Of a DNA stretch of 64,000 nucleotides, positions 10,001 through 24,364 are shown piece by piece. This DNA is from Aristolochia californica. Its lineage: Eukaryota; Streptophyta; Magnoliopsida; Piperales; Aristolochiaceae. The notes under the pieces were generated by a model that saw nothing but the letters and a program-made list of their open reading frames with translations, had not been told where the DNA came from and ran no database searches. Numbering within the stretch: the first letter of the stretch is position 1; each line of letters begins with the position of its first letter. The position numbers were made by a program, and so were the translations under genes. The stretch is taken from assembly GCA_029961685.1 (NCBI GenBank), contig JARWKL010000008.1:30629619-30693618 (forward strand), written 5' to 3'.

Positions 10001-10528
10001 GCATGCCAGAAACATGTTGAGGATGCAAGTGGCCTAATGATGGCAAAAATCTCAAGGAGTAGAAAAAATCAAATCCTCAATTGGTTGGATATTGACCAGA
10101 GCCAAACAACCCACTTTTTGCCTATCCTTAAAAATCACACACACTTTTTGGAATTATCTCTATCAGCATTGTGGATGTTCAACTTTTTGTTTTCAGATCC
10201 AAACTTGAGTTTTCACTCTCCCATTTTTCTCGTAAACAAAAAAGACACGAGGCAAAATAGATCGCAACAAAATAAAAATTTTAGAGTCCATGTATGCAAA
10301 AAAAAATTTGAAAACCATAATAAATGTAAAAGTGAAGAAAATTATTTCACGCACTATAAAAACAAACTCCAAGGTTTTGTTATCCATGTATGGGAAATTC
10401 CACAAGTACAACCCCCTAATAATTAGCTTGGTGGAATTTTATAGGAAAGGGAGTTCTAACTGATCCTAACATGCTTTAAATGTGGTGTCCATGCATGCCA
10501 GAAACATGTTGAGGATGCAAGTGGCCTA
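7070..10528 (+). repeat. HOR copy 3 (3459 bp)
   Basis: Monomers start at 7070, 7565, 8059, 8553, 9050, 9543 and 10037. It shares the m1 marker (T at 7281) with copy 2, which suggests a single-HOR duplication of neighbours. Confidence 0.97.
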
Positions 10529-13500
10529 ATGATGCCAAAAATCTCAAGGAGTAGAAAAAATCAAATCCTCAAGTGGTTGGATATTTTCCAGAGCCAAACA
10601 ACCCACTTTTTGCCAATCCTTAAAAATCACAGACACTTTTTGGAATTACCTCTCTCAGCATTTGTGGATGTTCAACTTTTCTTTTTCAGATCCAAACTTG
10701 AGTTTTCACTCTCCCATTTTTCTCGTAAACAAAAAAGACATGAGGCAAAATAGATCGCATGAAAATGAAAATTTTAGAGTCCATGTATGCAAAAAAAAAA
10801 AATAGAAAACCTTAATAAATGTAAAAGTGAAGAAAATTATTTCACGCACTATAAAAACGAACCCCAAGGTTTTGTTATCCATGTTTGGGAAATTCCACTA
10901 GTACAACCCCCTAATAATTAGCTTGGTGGAATTTTTTAGGAAAGGGACTTCTAACTGATCCTAACACGCTTTAAATGTGGTGTCCATGTATGCCAGAAAC
11001 ATGTTGAGGATGCAAGTGGCCTAATGATGCCAAAAATCTCAAGGAGTAGAAAGAATCAAATCCTCAAGTGGTTGGATATTTATTAGAGCCAAACAACCCA
11101 CTTTTTGCCTATCCTTAAAAATCTCAGATACTTTTTGGAATTATCTCTCTCAGCATTTGTGGATGTTCAACTTTTGTTTTTTCAGATCCAAACTTGAGTT
11201 TTCACTCTCCCATTTTTCTCGTAAACAAAAAAGACATGAGGATAAATAGATCGCAACAAAATAAAAATTTTAGAGTCCATGTGTGCAAACAAAAATTTGA
11301 AAACCATAATAAATGTAAAAGTAAAGAAAATTATTTCACGCACTATAAAAATGAACTCCAAGGTTTTGTTATCCATGTTTGCGAAATTCCACAAGTACAA
11401 CCCCCTAATAATTAGTTTGGTGGAATTTTATAGGAAATGGACTTCTAACTGATCTTAACATGCTTTAAATGTGGTGTCCATGCATGCCAGAAACAAGTTG
11501 AGGATGCAAGTGGCCTAATGATGCCAAAAATCTCAAGGAGTAGAAAAAATCAAATCCTCAAGTTGTTGGATATATACCAGAGCCAAACAACCCACTTTTT
11601 GCCTATCCTTAAAAATCACAAACACTTTTTGGAATTATCTCTCTCAGCATTTGTGGATGTTCAACTTTTCTTTTTCAGATCCAAACTTGAGTTTTCACTC
11701 TCCCATTTTTCTCGTAAACAAAAAAGACATGAGGATAAATAGATCGCAACAAAATAAAAATTTTAGAGTCCATGTATCCAAAAAAAAAACTTGAAAACCA
11801 TAATAAATGTAAAAGTGAAGAAAATTATTTCACGCACTATAAAAACAAACTCCAAGATTTTGTTATCCATGTATGGGAAATTCCACAAGTACAACCCCCT
11901 AATAATTAGCTTGGTGGAATTTTATAGGAAAGGGACTTCTAACTGATCCTAACATGCATTAAATGTGGTGTCCGTGCATGCCAGAAACATGTTGAGGATG
12001 CAAGTGGCCTAATGATGCCAAAAATCTCAAGGAGTAGAAAAAATCAAATCCTCAAGTGGTTGCATATTTACCAGAGCCAAACAACCCACTTTTTGCCTAT
12101 CCTTCAAAATCACAGATACTTTTTGCAATTATCTCTCTCAGTATTTGTGGATGTTCAACTTTTTTTTTTTCAGATCCAAACTTGAGTTTTCACTCTCCCA
12201 TTTTTCTCGTAAACAAAAACGATATAAGGCAAAATATATCGCAACAAAATGAAAATTTTAGAGTCCATGTATGCAAAAAAAAAAAAATTGAAAACCATAA
12301 TAAACGTAAAAGTGAAGAAAATTATTTCACGCACTATAAAAACGAACTCCATGGTTTTGTTATCCATGTTTGGGAAATTCCACTAGTACAACCCCCTAAT
12401 AATTAGCTTGGTGGAATTTTTTAGGAAAGGGACTTCTAACTCATCCTAACACGCTTTAAATGTGGTGTCCATGCATGCCAGAAACATGTTGAGGATGCAA
12501 GTGGCCTAATGACGCCAAAAATCTCAAGGAGTAGAAAAAATCAAATCCTCAAGTGGTTGGATATTTACCAGAGCCAAACAACCCACTTTTTGCCTATCCT
12601 TAAAAATCACAGACACTTTTTGGAATTATCTCTCTCAGTATTTGTGGATGTTCAACTTTTTTTTTTCAGATCCAAACTTGAGTATTCACTCTCCCATTTT
12701 TCTCGTAAACAAAAACGATATAAGGCAAAATAGATCGCAACAAAATGAAAATTTTAGAGTCCATGTATACAAAAAAAAAATTGAAAACCATAATAAATGT
12801 AAAAGTGAAGAAAATTATTTCACGCACTACAAAAACAGACTCCAAGGTTTTGTTATCCTTGTATGGGAAATTCCACTAGTACAACCCCCTAATAATTATC
12901 TTGGTGGAATTTTATAGGAAAGGGACTTCTAACTGATCCTAACATGCTTTAAATGTGGTGTCCATGCATGCCAGAAACATGTTGAGGATGCAAGTGGCCT
13001 AATGATGCCAAAAATCTAAAGGAGTAGAAAAAATCAAATACTCAAGTGGTTGGATATTTACCTGAGCCAAACAACCCACTTTTTGATTATCCTTAAAAAT
13101 CACAGATACTTTTTGGAATTATCTCTCTCCGTATTTGTGGATGTTCAACTTTTTTTTTTCAGATCCAAACTTGAGTTTTCACTCTCCCATTTTTCTCGTA
13201 AACAAAAACGATATAAGGCAAAATAGATCGCAACAAAATGAAAATTTTAGAGTCCATGTATGCAAAAAAAAAATTTGAAAACCATAATAAACGTAAAAGT
13301 GAAGAAAATTATTTCACGCACTATAAAAACAAACTCCAAGGTTTTCTTATCCATGTTTGGAAAATTCCACTAGTACAACCCCCTAATAATTAGCTTGGTG
13401 GAATTTTATAGGAAAGGGACTTCTAACAGATCCTAACATGCTTTAAATGTGGTGTCCATGCATGCCAGAAACATGTTGAGGATGCAAGTTGCCTAATGAT

Positions 13501-13987
13501 GGCAAAAATCTCAAGGAGTAGAAAAAATCAAATCCTCAATTGGTTGGATATTGACCAGAGCCAAACAACCCACTTTTTGCCTATCCTTAAAAATCACACA
13601 CACTTTTTGGAATTATCTCTATCAGCATTGTGGATGTTCAACTTTTTGTTTTCAGATCCAAACTTGAGTTTTCACTCTCCCATTTTTCTCGTAAACAAAA
13701 AAGACACGAGGCAAAATAGATCGCAACAAAATAAAAATTTTAGAGTCCATGTATGCAAAAAAAAATTTGAAAACCATAATAAATGTAAAAGTGAAGAAAA
13801 TTATTTCACGCACTATAAAAACAAACTCCAAGGTTTTGTTATCCATGTATGGGAAATTCCACAAGTACAACCCCCTAATAATTAGCTTGGTGGAATTTTA
13901 TAGGAAAGGGAGTTCTAACTGATCCTAACATGCTTTAAATGTGGTGTCCATGCATGCCAGAAACATGTTGAGGATGCAAGTGGCCTA
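10529..13987 (+). repeat. HOR copy 4 (3459 bp)
   Basis: Monomers start at 10529, 11024, 11518, 12012, 12509, 13002 and 13496. It has T at 13490 (GCAAGTTGCC instead of GCAAGTGGCC), just before m7. The same T recurs 6918 bp later in copy 6 and again in copy 16. Confidence 0.97.
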
Positions 13988-16900
13988 ATGATGCCAAAAA
14001 TATCAAGGAGTAGAAAAAATCAAATCCTCAAGTGGTTGGATATTTTCCAGAGCCAAACAACCCACTTTTTGCCAATCCTTAAAAATCACAGACACTTTTT
14101 GGAATTACCTCTCTCAGCATTTGTGGATGTTCAACTTTTCTTTTTCAGATCCAAACTTGAGTTTTCACTCTCCCATTTTTCTCGTAAACAAAAAAGACAT
14201 GAGGCAAAATAGATCGCATGAAAATGAAAATTTTAGAGTCCATGTATGCAAAAAAAAAAAATAGAAAACCTTAATAAATGTAAAAGTGAAGAAAATTATT
14301 TCACGCACTATAAAAACGAACCCCAAGGTTTTGTTATCCATGTTTGGGAAATTCCACTAGTACAACCCCCTAATAATTAGCTTGGTGGAATTTTTTAGGA
14401 AAGGGACTTCTAACTGATCCTAACACGCTTTAAATGTGGTGTCCATGTATGCCAGAAACATGTTGAGGATGCAAGTGGCCTAATGATGCCAAAAATCTCA
14501 AGGAGTAGAAAGAATCAAATCCTCAAGTGGTTGGATATTTATTAGAGCCAAACAACCCACTTTTTGCCTATCCTTAAAAATCTCAGATACTTTTTGGAAT
14601 TATCTCTCTCAGCATTTGTGGATGTTCAACTTTTGTTTTTTCAGATCCAAACTTGAGTTTTCACTCTCCCATTTTTCTCGTAAACAAAAAAGACATGAGG
14701 ATAAATAGATCGCAACAAAATAAAAATTTTAGAGTCCATGTGTGCAAACAAAAATTTGAAAACCATAATAAATGTAAAAGTAAAGAAAATTATTTCACGC
14801 ACTATAAAAATGAACTCCAAGGTTTTGTTATCCATGTTTGCGAAATTCCACAAGTACAACCCCCTAATAATTAGTTTGGTGGAATTTTATAGGAAATGGA
14901 CTTCTAACTGATCTTAACATGCTTTAAATGTGGTGTCCATGCATGCCAGAAACAAGTTGAGGATGCAAGTGGCCTAATGATGCCAAAAATCTCAAGGAGT
15001 AGAAAAAATCAAATCCTCAAGTTGTTGGATATATACCAGAGCCAAACAACCCACTTTTTGCCTATCCTTAAAAATCACAAACACTTTTTGGAATTATCTC
15101 TCTCAGCATTTGTGGATGTTCAACTTTTCTTTTTCAGATCCAAACTTGAGTTTTCACTCTCCCATTTTTCTCGTAAACAAAAAAGACATGAGGATAAATA
15201 GATCGCAACAAAATAAAAATTTTAGAGTCCATGTATCCAAAAAAAAAACTTGAAAACCATAATAAATGTAAAAGTGAAGAAAATTATTTCACGCACTATA
15301 AAAACAAACTCCAAGATTTTGTTATCCATGTATGGGAAATTCCACAAGTACAACCCCCTAATAATTAGCTTGGTGGAATTTTATAGGAAAGGGACTTCTA
15401 ACTGATCCTAACATGCATTAAATGTGGTGTCCGTGCATGCCAGAAACATGTTGAGGATGCAAGTGGCCTAATGATGCCAAAAATCTCAAGGAGTAGAAAA
15501 AATCAAATCCTCAAGTGGTTGCATATTTACCAGAGCCAAACAACCCACTTTTTGCCTATCCTTCAAAATCACAGATACTTTTTGCAATTATCTCTCTCAG
15601 TATTTGTGGATGTTCAACTTTTTTTTTTTCAGATCCAAACTTGAGTTTTCACTCTCCCATTTTTCTCGTAAACAAAAACGATATAAGGCAAAATATATCG
15701 CAACAAAATGAAAATTTTAGAGTCCATGTATGCAAAAAAAAAAAAATTGAAAACCATAATAAACGTAAAAGTGAAGAAAATTATTTCACGCACTATAAAA
15801 ACGAACTCCATGGTTTTGTTATCCATGTTTGGGAAATTCCACTAGTACAACCCCCTAATAATTAGCTTGGTGGAATTTTTTAGGAAAGGGACTTCTAACT
15901 CATCCTAACACGCTTTAAATGTGGTGTCCATGCATGCCAGAAACATGTTGAGGATGCAAGTGGCCTAATGACGCCAAAAATCTCAAGGAGTAGAAAAAAT
16001 CAAATCCTCAAGTGGTTGGATATTTACCAGAGCCAAACAACCCACTTTTTGCCTATCCTTAAAAATCACAGACACTTTTTGGAATTATCTCTCTCAGTAT
16101 TTGTGGATGTTCAACTTTTTTTTTTCAGATCCAAACTTGAGTATTCACTCTCCCATTTTTCTCGTAAACAAAAACGATATAAGGCAAAATAGATCGCAAC
16201 AAAATGAAAATTTTAGAGTCCATGTATACAAAAAAAAAATTGAAAACCATAATAAATGTAAAAGTGAAGAAAATTATTTCACGCACTACAAAAACAGACT
16301 CCAAGGTTTTGTTATCCTTGTATGGGAAATTCCACTAGTACAACCCCCTAATAATTATCTTGGTGGAATTTTATAGGAAAGGGACTTCTAACTGATCCTA
16401 ACATGCTTTAAATGTGGTGTCCATGCATGCCAGAAACATGTTGAGGATGCAAGTGGCCTAATGATGCCAAAAATCTAAAGGAGTAGAAAAAATCAAATAC
16501 TCAAGTGGTTGGATATTTACCTGAGCCAAACAACCCACTTTTTGATTATCCTTAAAAATCACAGATACTTTTTGGAATTATCTCTCTCCGTATTTGTGGA
16601 TGTTCAACTTTTTTTTTTCAGATCCAAACTTGAGTTTTCACTCTCCCATTTTTCTCGTAAACAAAAACGATATAAGGCAAAATAGATCGCAACAAAATGA
16701 AAATTTTAGAGTCCATGTATGCAAAAAAAAAATTTGAAAACCATAATAAACGTAAAAGTGAAGAAAATTATTTCACGCACTATAAAAACAAACTCCAAGG
16801 TTTTCTTATCCATGTTTGGAAAATTCCACTAGTACAACCCCCTAATAATTAGCTTGGTGGAATTTTATAGGAAAGGGACTTCTAACAGATCCTAACATGC

Positions 16901-17446
16901 TTTAAATGTGGTGTCCATGCATGCCAGAAACATGTTGAGGATGCAAGTGGCCTAATGATGGCAAAAATCTCAAGGAGTAGAAAAAATCAAATCCTCAATT
17001 GGTTGGATATTGACCAGAGCCAAACAACCCACTTTTTGCCTATCCTTAAAAATCACACACACTTTTTGGAATTATCTCTATCAGCATTGTGGATGTTCAA
17101 CTTTTTGTTTTCAGATCCAAACTTGAGTTTTCACTCTCCCATTTTTCTCGTAAACAAAAAAGACACGAGGCAAAATAGATCGCAACAAAATAAAAATTTT
17201 AGAGTCCATGTATGCAAAAAAAAATTTGAAAACCATAATAAATGTAAAAGTGAAGAAAATTATTTCACGCACTATAAAAACAAACTCCAAGGTTTTGTTA
17301 TCCATGTATGGGAAATTCCACAAGTACAACCCCCTAATAATTAGCTTGGTGGAATTTTATAGGAAAGGGAGTTCTAACTGATCCTAACATGCTTTAAATG
17401 TGGTGTCCATGCATGCCAGAAACATGTTGAGGATGCAAGTGGCCTA
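13988..17446 (+). repeat. HOR copy 5 (3459 bp)
   Basis: Monomers start at 13988, 14483, 14977, 15471, 15968, 16461 and 16955. It has A at 14002 in m1 (AAATATCAAGG instead of AAATCTCAAGG), 512 bp after the copy 4 marker and recurring in copy 7 exactly 6918 bp away. Confidence 0.97.
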
Positions 17447-20400
17447 ATGATGCCAAAAATCTCAAGGAGTAGAAAAAATCAAATCCTCAAGTGGTTGGAT
17501 ATTTTCCAGAGCCAAACAACCCACTTTTTGCCAATCCTTAAAAATCACAGACACTTTTTGGAATTACCTCTCTCAGCATTTGTGGATGTTCAACTTTTCT
17601 TTTTCAGATCCAAACTTGAGTTTTCACTCTCCCATTTTTCTCGTAAACAAAAAAGACATGAGGCAAAATAGATCGCATGAAAATGAAAATTTTAGAGTCC
17701 ATGTATGCAAAAAAAAAAAATAGAAAACCTTAATAAATGTAAAAGTGAAGAAAATTATTTCACGCACTATAAAAACGAACCCCAAGGTTTTGTTATCCAT
17801 GTTTGGGAAATTCCACTAGTACAACCCCCTAATAATTAGCTTGGTGGAATTTTTTAGGAAAGGGACTTCTAACTGATCCTAACACGCTTTAAATGTGGTG
17901 TCCATGTATGCCAGAAACATGTTGAGGATGCAAGTGGCCTAATGATGCCAAAAATCTCAAGGAGTAGAAAGAATCAAATCCTCAAGTGGTTGGATATTTA
18001 TTAGAGCCAAACAACCCACTTTTTGCCTATCCTTAAAAATCTCAGATACTTTTTGGAATTATCTCTCTCAGCATTTGTGGATGTTCAACTTTTGTTTTTT
18101 CAGATCCAAACTTGAGTTTTCACTCTCCCATTTTTCTCGTAAACAAAAAAGACATGAGGATAAATAGATCGCAACAAAATAAAAATTTTAGAGTCCATGT
18201 GTGCAAACAAAAATTTGAAAACCATAATAAATGTAAAAGTAAAGAAAATTATTTCACGCACTATAAAAATGAACTCCAAGGTTTTGTTATCCATGTTTGC
18301 GAAATTCCACAAGTACAACCCCCTAATAATTAGTTTGGTGGAATTTTATAGGAAATGGACTTCTAACTGATCTTAACATGCTTTAAATGTGGTGTCCATG
18401 CATGCCAGAAACAAGTTGAGGATGCAAGTGGCCTAATGATGCCAAAAATCTCAAGGAGTAGAAAAAATCAAATCCTCAAGTTGTTGGATATATACCAGAG
18501 CCAAACAACCCACTTTTTGCCTATCCTTAAAAATCACAAACACTTTTTGGAATTATCTCTCTCAGCATTTGTGGATGTTCAACTTTTCTTTTTCAGATCC
18601 AAACTTGAGTTTTCACTCTCCCATTTTTCTCGTAAACAAAAAAGACATGAGGATAAATAGATCGCAACAAAATAAAAATTTTAGAGTCCATGTATCCAAA
18701 AAAAAAACTTGAAAACCATAATAAATGTAAAAGTGAAGAAAATTATTTCACGCACTATAAAAACAAACTCCAAGATTTTGTTATCCATGTATGGGAAATT
18801 CCACAAGTACAACCCCCTAATAATTAGCTTGGTGGAATTTTATAGGAAAGGGACTTCTAACTGATCCTAACATGCATTAAATGTGGTGTCCGTGCATGCC
18901 AGAAACATGTTGAGGATGCAAGTGGCCTAATGATGCCAAAAATCTCAAGGAGTAGAAAAAATCAAATCCTCAAGTGGTTGCATATTTACCAGAGCCAAAC
19001 AACCCACTTTTTGCCTATCCTTCAAAATCACAGATACTTTTTGCAATTATCTCTCTCAGTATTTGTGGATGTTCAACTTTTTTTTTTTCAGATCCAAACT
19101 TGAGTTTTCACTCTCCCATTTTTCTCGTAAACAAAAACGATATAAGGCAAAATATATCGCAACAAAATGAAAATTTTAGAGTCCATGTATGCAAAAAAAA
19201 AAAAATTGAAAACCATAATAAACGTAAAAGTGAAGAAAATTATTTCACGCACTATAAAAACGAACTCCATGGTTTTGTTATCCATGTTTGGGAAATTCCA
19301 CTAGTACAACCCCCTAATAATTAGCTTGGTGGAATTTTTTAGGAAAGGGACTTCTAACTCATCCTAACACGCTTTAAATGTGGTGTCCATGCATGCCAGA
19401 AACATGTTGAGGATGCAAGTGGCCTAATGACGCCAAAAATCTCAAGGAGTAGAAAAAATCAAATCCTCAAGTGGTTGGATATTTACCAGAGCCAAACAAC
19501 CCACTTTTTGCCTATCCTTAAAAATCACAGACACTTTTTGGAATTATCTCTCTCAGTATTTGTGGATGTTCAACTTTTTTTTTTCAGATCCAAACTTGAG
19601 TATTCACTCTCCCATTTTTCTCGTAAACAAAAACGATATAAGGCAAAATAGATCGCAACAAAATGAAAATTTTAGAGTCCATGTATACAAAAAAAAAATT
19701 GAAAACCATAATAAATGTAAAAGTGAAGAAAATTATTTCACGCACTACAAAAACAGACTCCAAGGTTTTGTTATCCTTGTATGGGAAATTCCACTAGTAC
19801 AACCCCCTAATAATTATCTTGGTGGAATTTTATAGGAAAGGGACTTCTAACTGATCCTAACATGCTTTAAATGTGGTGTCCATGCATGCCAGAAACATGT
19901 TGAGGATGCAAGTGGCCTAATGATGCCAAAAATCTAAAGGAGTAGAAAAAATCAAATACTCAAGTGGTTGGATATTTACCTGAGCCAAACAACCCACTTT
20001 TTGATTATCCTTAAAAATCACAGATACTTTTTGGAATTATCTCTCTCCGTATTTGTGGATGTTCAACTTTTTTTTTTCAGATCCAAACTTGAGTTTTCAC
20101 TCTCCCATTTTTCTCGTAAACAAAAACGATATAAGGCAAAATAGATCGCAACAAAATGAAAATTTTAGAGTCCATGTATGCAAAAAAAAAATTTGAAAAC
20201 CATAATAAACGTAAAAGTGAAGAAAATTATTTCACGCACTATAAAAACAAACTCCAAGGTTTTCTTATCCATGTTTGGAAAATTCCACTAGTACAACCCC
20301 CTAATAATTAGCTTGGTGGAATTTTATAGGAAAGGGACTTCTAACAGATCCTAACATGCTTTAAATGTGGTGTCCATGCATGCCAGAAACATGTTGAGGA

Positions 20401-20905
20401 TGCAAGTTGCCTAATGATGGCAAAAATCTCAAGGAGTAGAAAAAATCAAATCCTCAATTGGTTGGATATTGACCAGAGCCAAACAACCCACTTTTTGCCT
20501 ATCCTTAAAAATCACACACACTTTTTGGAATTATCTCTATCAGCATTGTGGATGTTCAACTTTTTGTTTTCAGATCCAAACTTGAGTTTTCACTCTCCCA
20601 TTTTTCTCGTAAACAAAAAAGACACGAGGCAAAATAGATCGCAACAAAATAAAAATTTTAGAGTCCATGTATGCAAAAAAAAATTTGAAAACCATAATAA
20701 ATGTAAAAGTGAAGAAAATTATTTCACGCACTATAAAAACAAACTCCAAGGTTTTGTTATCCATGTATGGGAAATTCCACAAGTACAACCCCCTAATAAT
20801 TAGCTTGGTGGAATTTTATAGGAAAGGGAGTTCTAACTGATCCTAACATGCTTTAAATGTGGTGTCCATGCATGCCAGAAACATGTTGAGGATGCAAGTG
20901 GCCTA
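17447..20905 (+). repeat. HOR copy 6 (3459 bp)
   Basis: Monomers start at 17447, 17942, 18436, 18930, 19427, 19920 and 20414. It has T at 20408, the same marker as copy 4 at 13490. Copy 6 m1 keeps the common C, so copies 4 and 6 match each other better than copy 5 at this site. Confidence 0.97.
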
Positions 20906-23900
20906 ATGATGCCAAAAATATCAAGGAGTAGAAAAAATCAAATCCTCAAGTGGTTGGATATTTTCCAGAGCCAAACAACCCACTTTTTGCCAATCCTTAA
21001 AAATCACAGACACTTTTTGGAATTACCTCTCTCAGCATTTGTGGATGTTCAACTTTTCTTTTTCAGATCCAAACTTGAGTTTTCACTCTCCCATTTTTCT
21101 CGTAAACAAAAAAGACATGAGGCAAAATAGATCGCATGAAAATGAAAATTTTAGAGTCCATGTATGCAAAAAAAAAAAATAGAAAACCTTAATAAATGTA
21201 AAAGTGAAGAAAATTATTTCACGCACTATAAAAACGAACCCCAAGGTTTTGTTATCCATGTTTGGGAAATTCCACTAGTACAACCCCCTAATAATTAGCT
21301 TGGTGGAATTTTTTAGGAAAGGGACTTCTAACTGATCCTAACACGCTTTAAATGTGGTGTCCATGTATGCCAGAAACATGTTGAGGATGCAAGTGGCCTA
21401 ATGATGCCAAAAATCTCAAGGAGTAGAAAGAATCAAATCCTCAAGTGGTTGGATATTTATTAGAGCCAAACAACCCACTTTTTGCCTATCCTTAAAAATC
21501 TCAGATACTTTTTGGAATTATCTCTCTCAGCATTTGTGGATGTTCAACTTTTGTTTTTTCAGATCCAAACTTGAGTTTTCACTCTCCCATTTTTCTCGTA
21601 AACAAAAAAGACATGAGGATAAATAGATCGCAACAAAATAAAAATTTTAGAGTCCATGTGTGCAAACAAAAATTTGAAAACCATAATAAATGTAAAAGTA
21701 AAGAAAATTATTTCACGCACTATAAAAATGAACTCCAAGGTTTTGTTATCCATGTTTGCGAAATTCCACAAGTACAACCCCCTAATAATTAGTTTGGTGG
21801 AATTTTATAGGAAATGGACTTCTAACTGATCTTAACATGCTTTAAATGTGGTGTCCATGCATGCCAGAAACAAGTTGAGGATGCAAGTGGCCTAATGATG
21901 CCAAAAATCTCAAGGAGTAGAAAAAATCAAATCCTCAAGTTGTTGGATATATACCAGAGCCAAACAACCCACTTTTTGCCTATCCTTAAAAATCACAAAC
22001 ACTTTTTGGAATTATCTCTCTCAGCATTTGTGGATGTTCAACTTTTCTTTTTCAGATCCAAACTTGAGTTTTCACTCTCCCATTTTTCTCGTAAACAAAA
22101 AAGACATGAGGATAAATAGATCGCAACAAAATAAAAATTTTAGAGTCCATGTATCCAAAAAAAAAACTTGAAAACCATAATAAATGTAAAAGTGAAGAAA
22201 ATTATTTCACGCACTATAAAAACAAACTCCAAGATTTTGTTATCCATGTATGGGAAATTCCACAAGTACAACCCCCTAATAATTAGCTTGGTGGAATTTT
22301 ATAGGAAAGGGACTTCTAACTGATCCTAACATGCATTAAATGTGGTGTCCGTGCATGCCAGAAACATGTTGAGGATGCAAGTGGCCTAATGATGCCAAAA
22401 ATCTCAAGGAGTAGAAAAAATCAAATCCTCAAGTGGTTGCATATTTACCAGAGCCAAACAACCCACTTTTTGCCTATCCTTCAAAATCACAGATACTTTT
22501 TGCAATTATCTCTCTCAGTATTTGTGGATGTTCAACTTTTTTTTTTTCAGATCCAAACTTGAGTTTTCACTCTCCCATTTTTCTCGTAAACAAAAACGAT
22601 ATAAGGCAAAATATATCGCAACAAAATGAAAATTTTAGAGTCCATGTATGCAAAAAAAAAAAAATTGAAAACCATAATAAACGTAAAAGTGAAGAAAATT
22701 ATTTCACGCACTATAAAAACGAACTCCATGGTTTTGTTATCCATGTTTGGGAAATTCCACTAGTACAACCCCCTAATAATTAGCTTGGTGGAATTTTTTA
22801 GGAAAGGGACTTCTAACTCATCCTAACACGCTTTAAATGTGGTGTCCATGCATGCCAGAAACATGTTGAGGATGCAAGTGGCCTAATGACGCCAAAAATC
22901 TCAAGGAGTAGAAAAAATCAAATCCTCAAGTGGTTGGATATTTACCAGAGCCAAACAACCCACTTTTTGCCTATCCTTAAAAATCACAGACACTTTTTGG
23001 AATTATCTCTCTCAGTATTTGTGGATGTTCAACTTTTTTTTTTCAGATCCAAACTTGAGTATTCACTCTCCCATTTTTCTCGTAAACAAAAACGATATAA
23101 GGCAAAATAGATCGCAACAAAATGAAAATTTTAGAGTCCATGTATACAAAAAAAAAATTGAAAACCATAATAAATGTAAAAGTGAAGAAAATTATTTCAC
23201 GCACTACAAAAACAGACTCCAAGGTTTTGTTATCCTTGTATGGGAAATTCCACTAGTACAACCCCCTAATAATTATCTTGGTGGAATTTTATAGGAAAGG
23301 GACTTCTAACTGATCCTAACATGCTTTAAATGTGGTGTCCATGCATGCCAGAAACATGTTGAGGATGCAAGTGGCCTAATGATGCCAAAAATCTAAAGGA
23401 GTAGAAAAAATCAAATACTCAAGTGGTTGGATATTTACCTGAGCCAAACAACCCACTTTTTGATTATCCTTAAAAATCACAGATACTTTTTGGAATTATC
23501 TCTCTCCGTATTTGTGGATGTTCAACTTTTTTTTTTCAGATCCAAACTTGAGTTTTCACTCTCCCATTTTTCTCGTAAACAAAAACGATATAAGGCAAAA
23601 TAGATCGCAACAAAATGAAAATTTTAGAGTCCATGTATGCAAAAAAAAAATTTGAAAACCATAATAAACGTAAAAGTGAAGAAAATTATTTCACGCACTA
23701 TAAAAACAAACTCCAAGGTTTTCTTATCCATGTTTGGAAAATTCCACTAGTACAACCCCCTAATAATTAGCTTGGTGGAATTTTATAGGAAAGGGACTTC
23801 TAACAGATCCTAACATGCTTTAAATGTGGTGTCCATGCATGCCAGAAACATGTTGAGGATGCAAGTGGCCTAATGATGGCAAAAATCTCAAGGAGTAGAA

Positions 23901-24364
23901 AAAATCAAATCCTCAATTGGTTGGATATTGACCAGAGCCAAACAACCCACTTTTTGCCTATCCTTAAAAATCACACACACTTTTTGGAATTATCTCTATC
24001 AGCATTGTGGATGTTCAACTTTTTGTTTTCAGATCCAAACTTGAGTTTTCACTCTCCCATTTTTCTCGTAAACAAAAAAGACACGAGGCAAAATAGATCG
24101 CAACAAAATAAAAATTTTAGAGTCCATGTATGCAAAAAAAAATTTGAAAACCATAATAAATGTAAAAGTGAAGAAAATTATTTCACGCACTATAAAAACA
24201 AACTCCAAGGTTTTGTTATCCATGTATGGGAAATTCCACAAGTACAACCCCCTAATAATTAGCTTGGTGGAATTTTATAGGAAAGGGAGTTCTAACTGAT
24301 CCTAACATGCTTTAAATGTGGTGTCCATGCATGCCAGAAACATGTTGAGGATGCAAGTGGCCTA
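20906..24364 (+). repeat. HOR copy 7 (3459 bp)
   Basis: Monomers start at 20906, 21401, 21895, 22389, 22886, 23379 and 23873. It has A at 20920 in m1, matching copy 5 at 14002. Together with 20408 it repeats the two-marker haplotype of the copy 4/5 junction. Confidence 0.97.
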
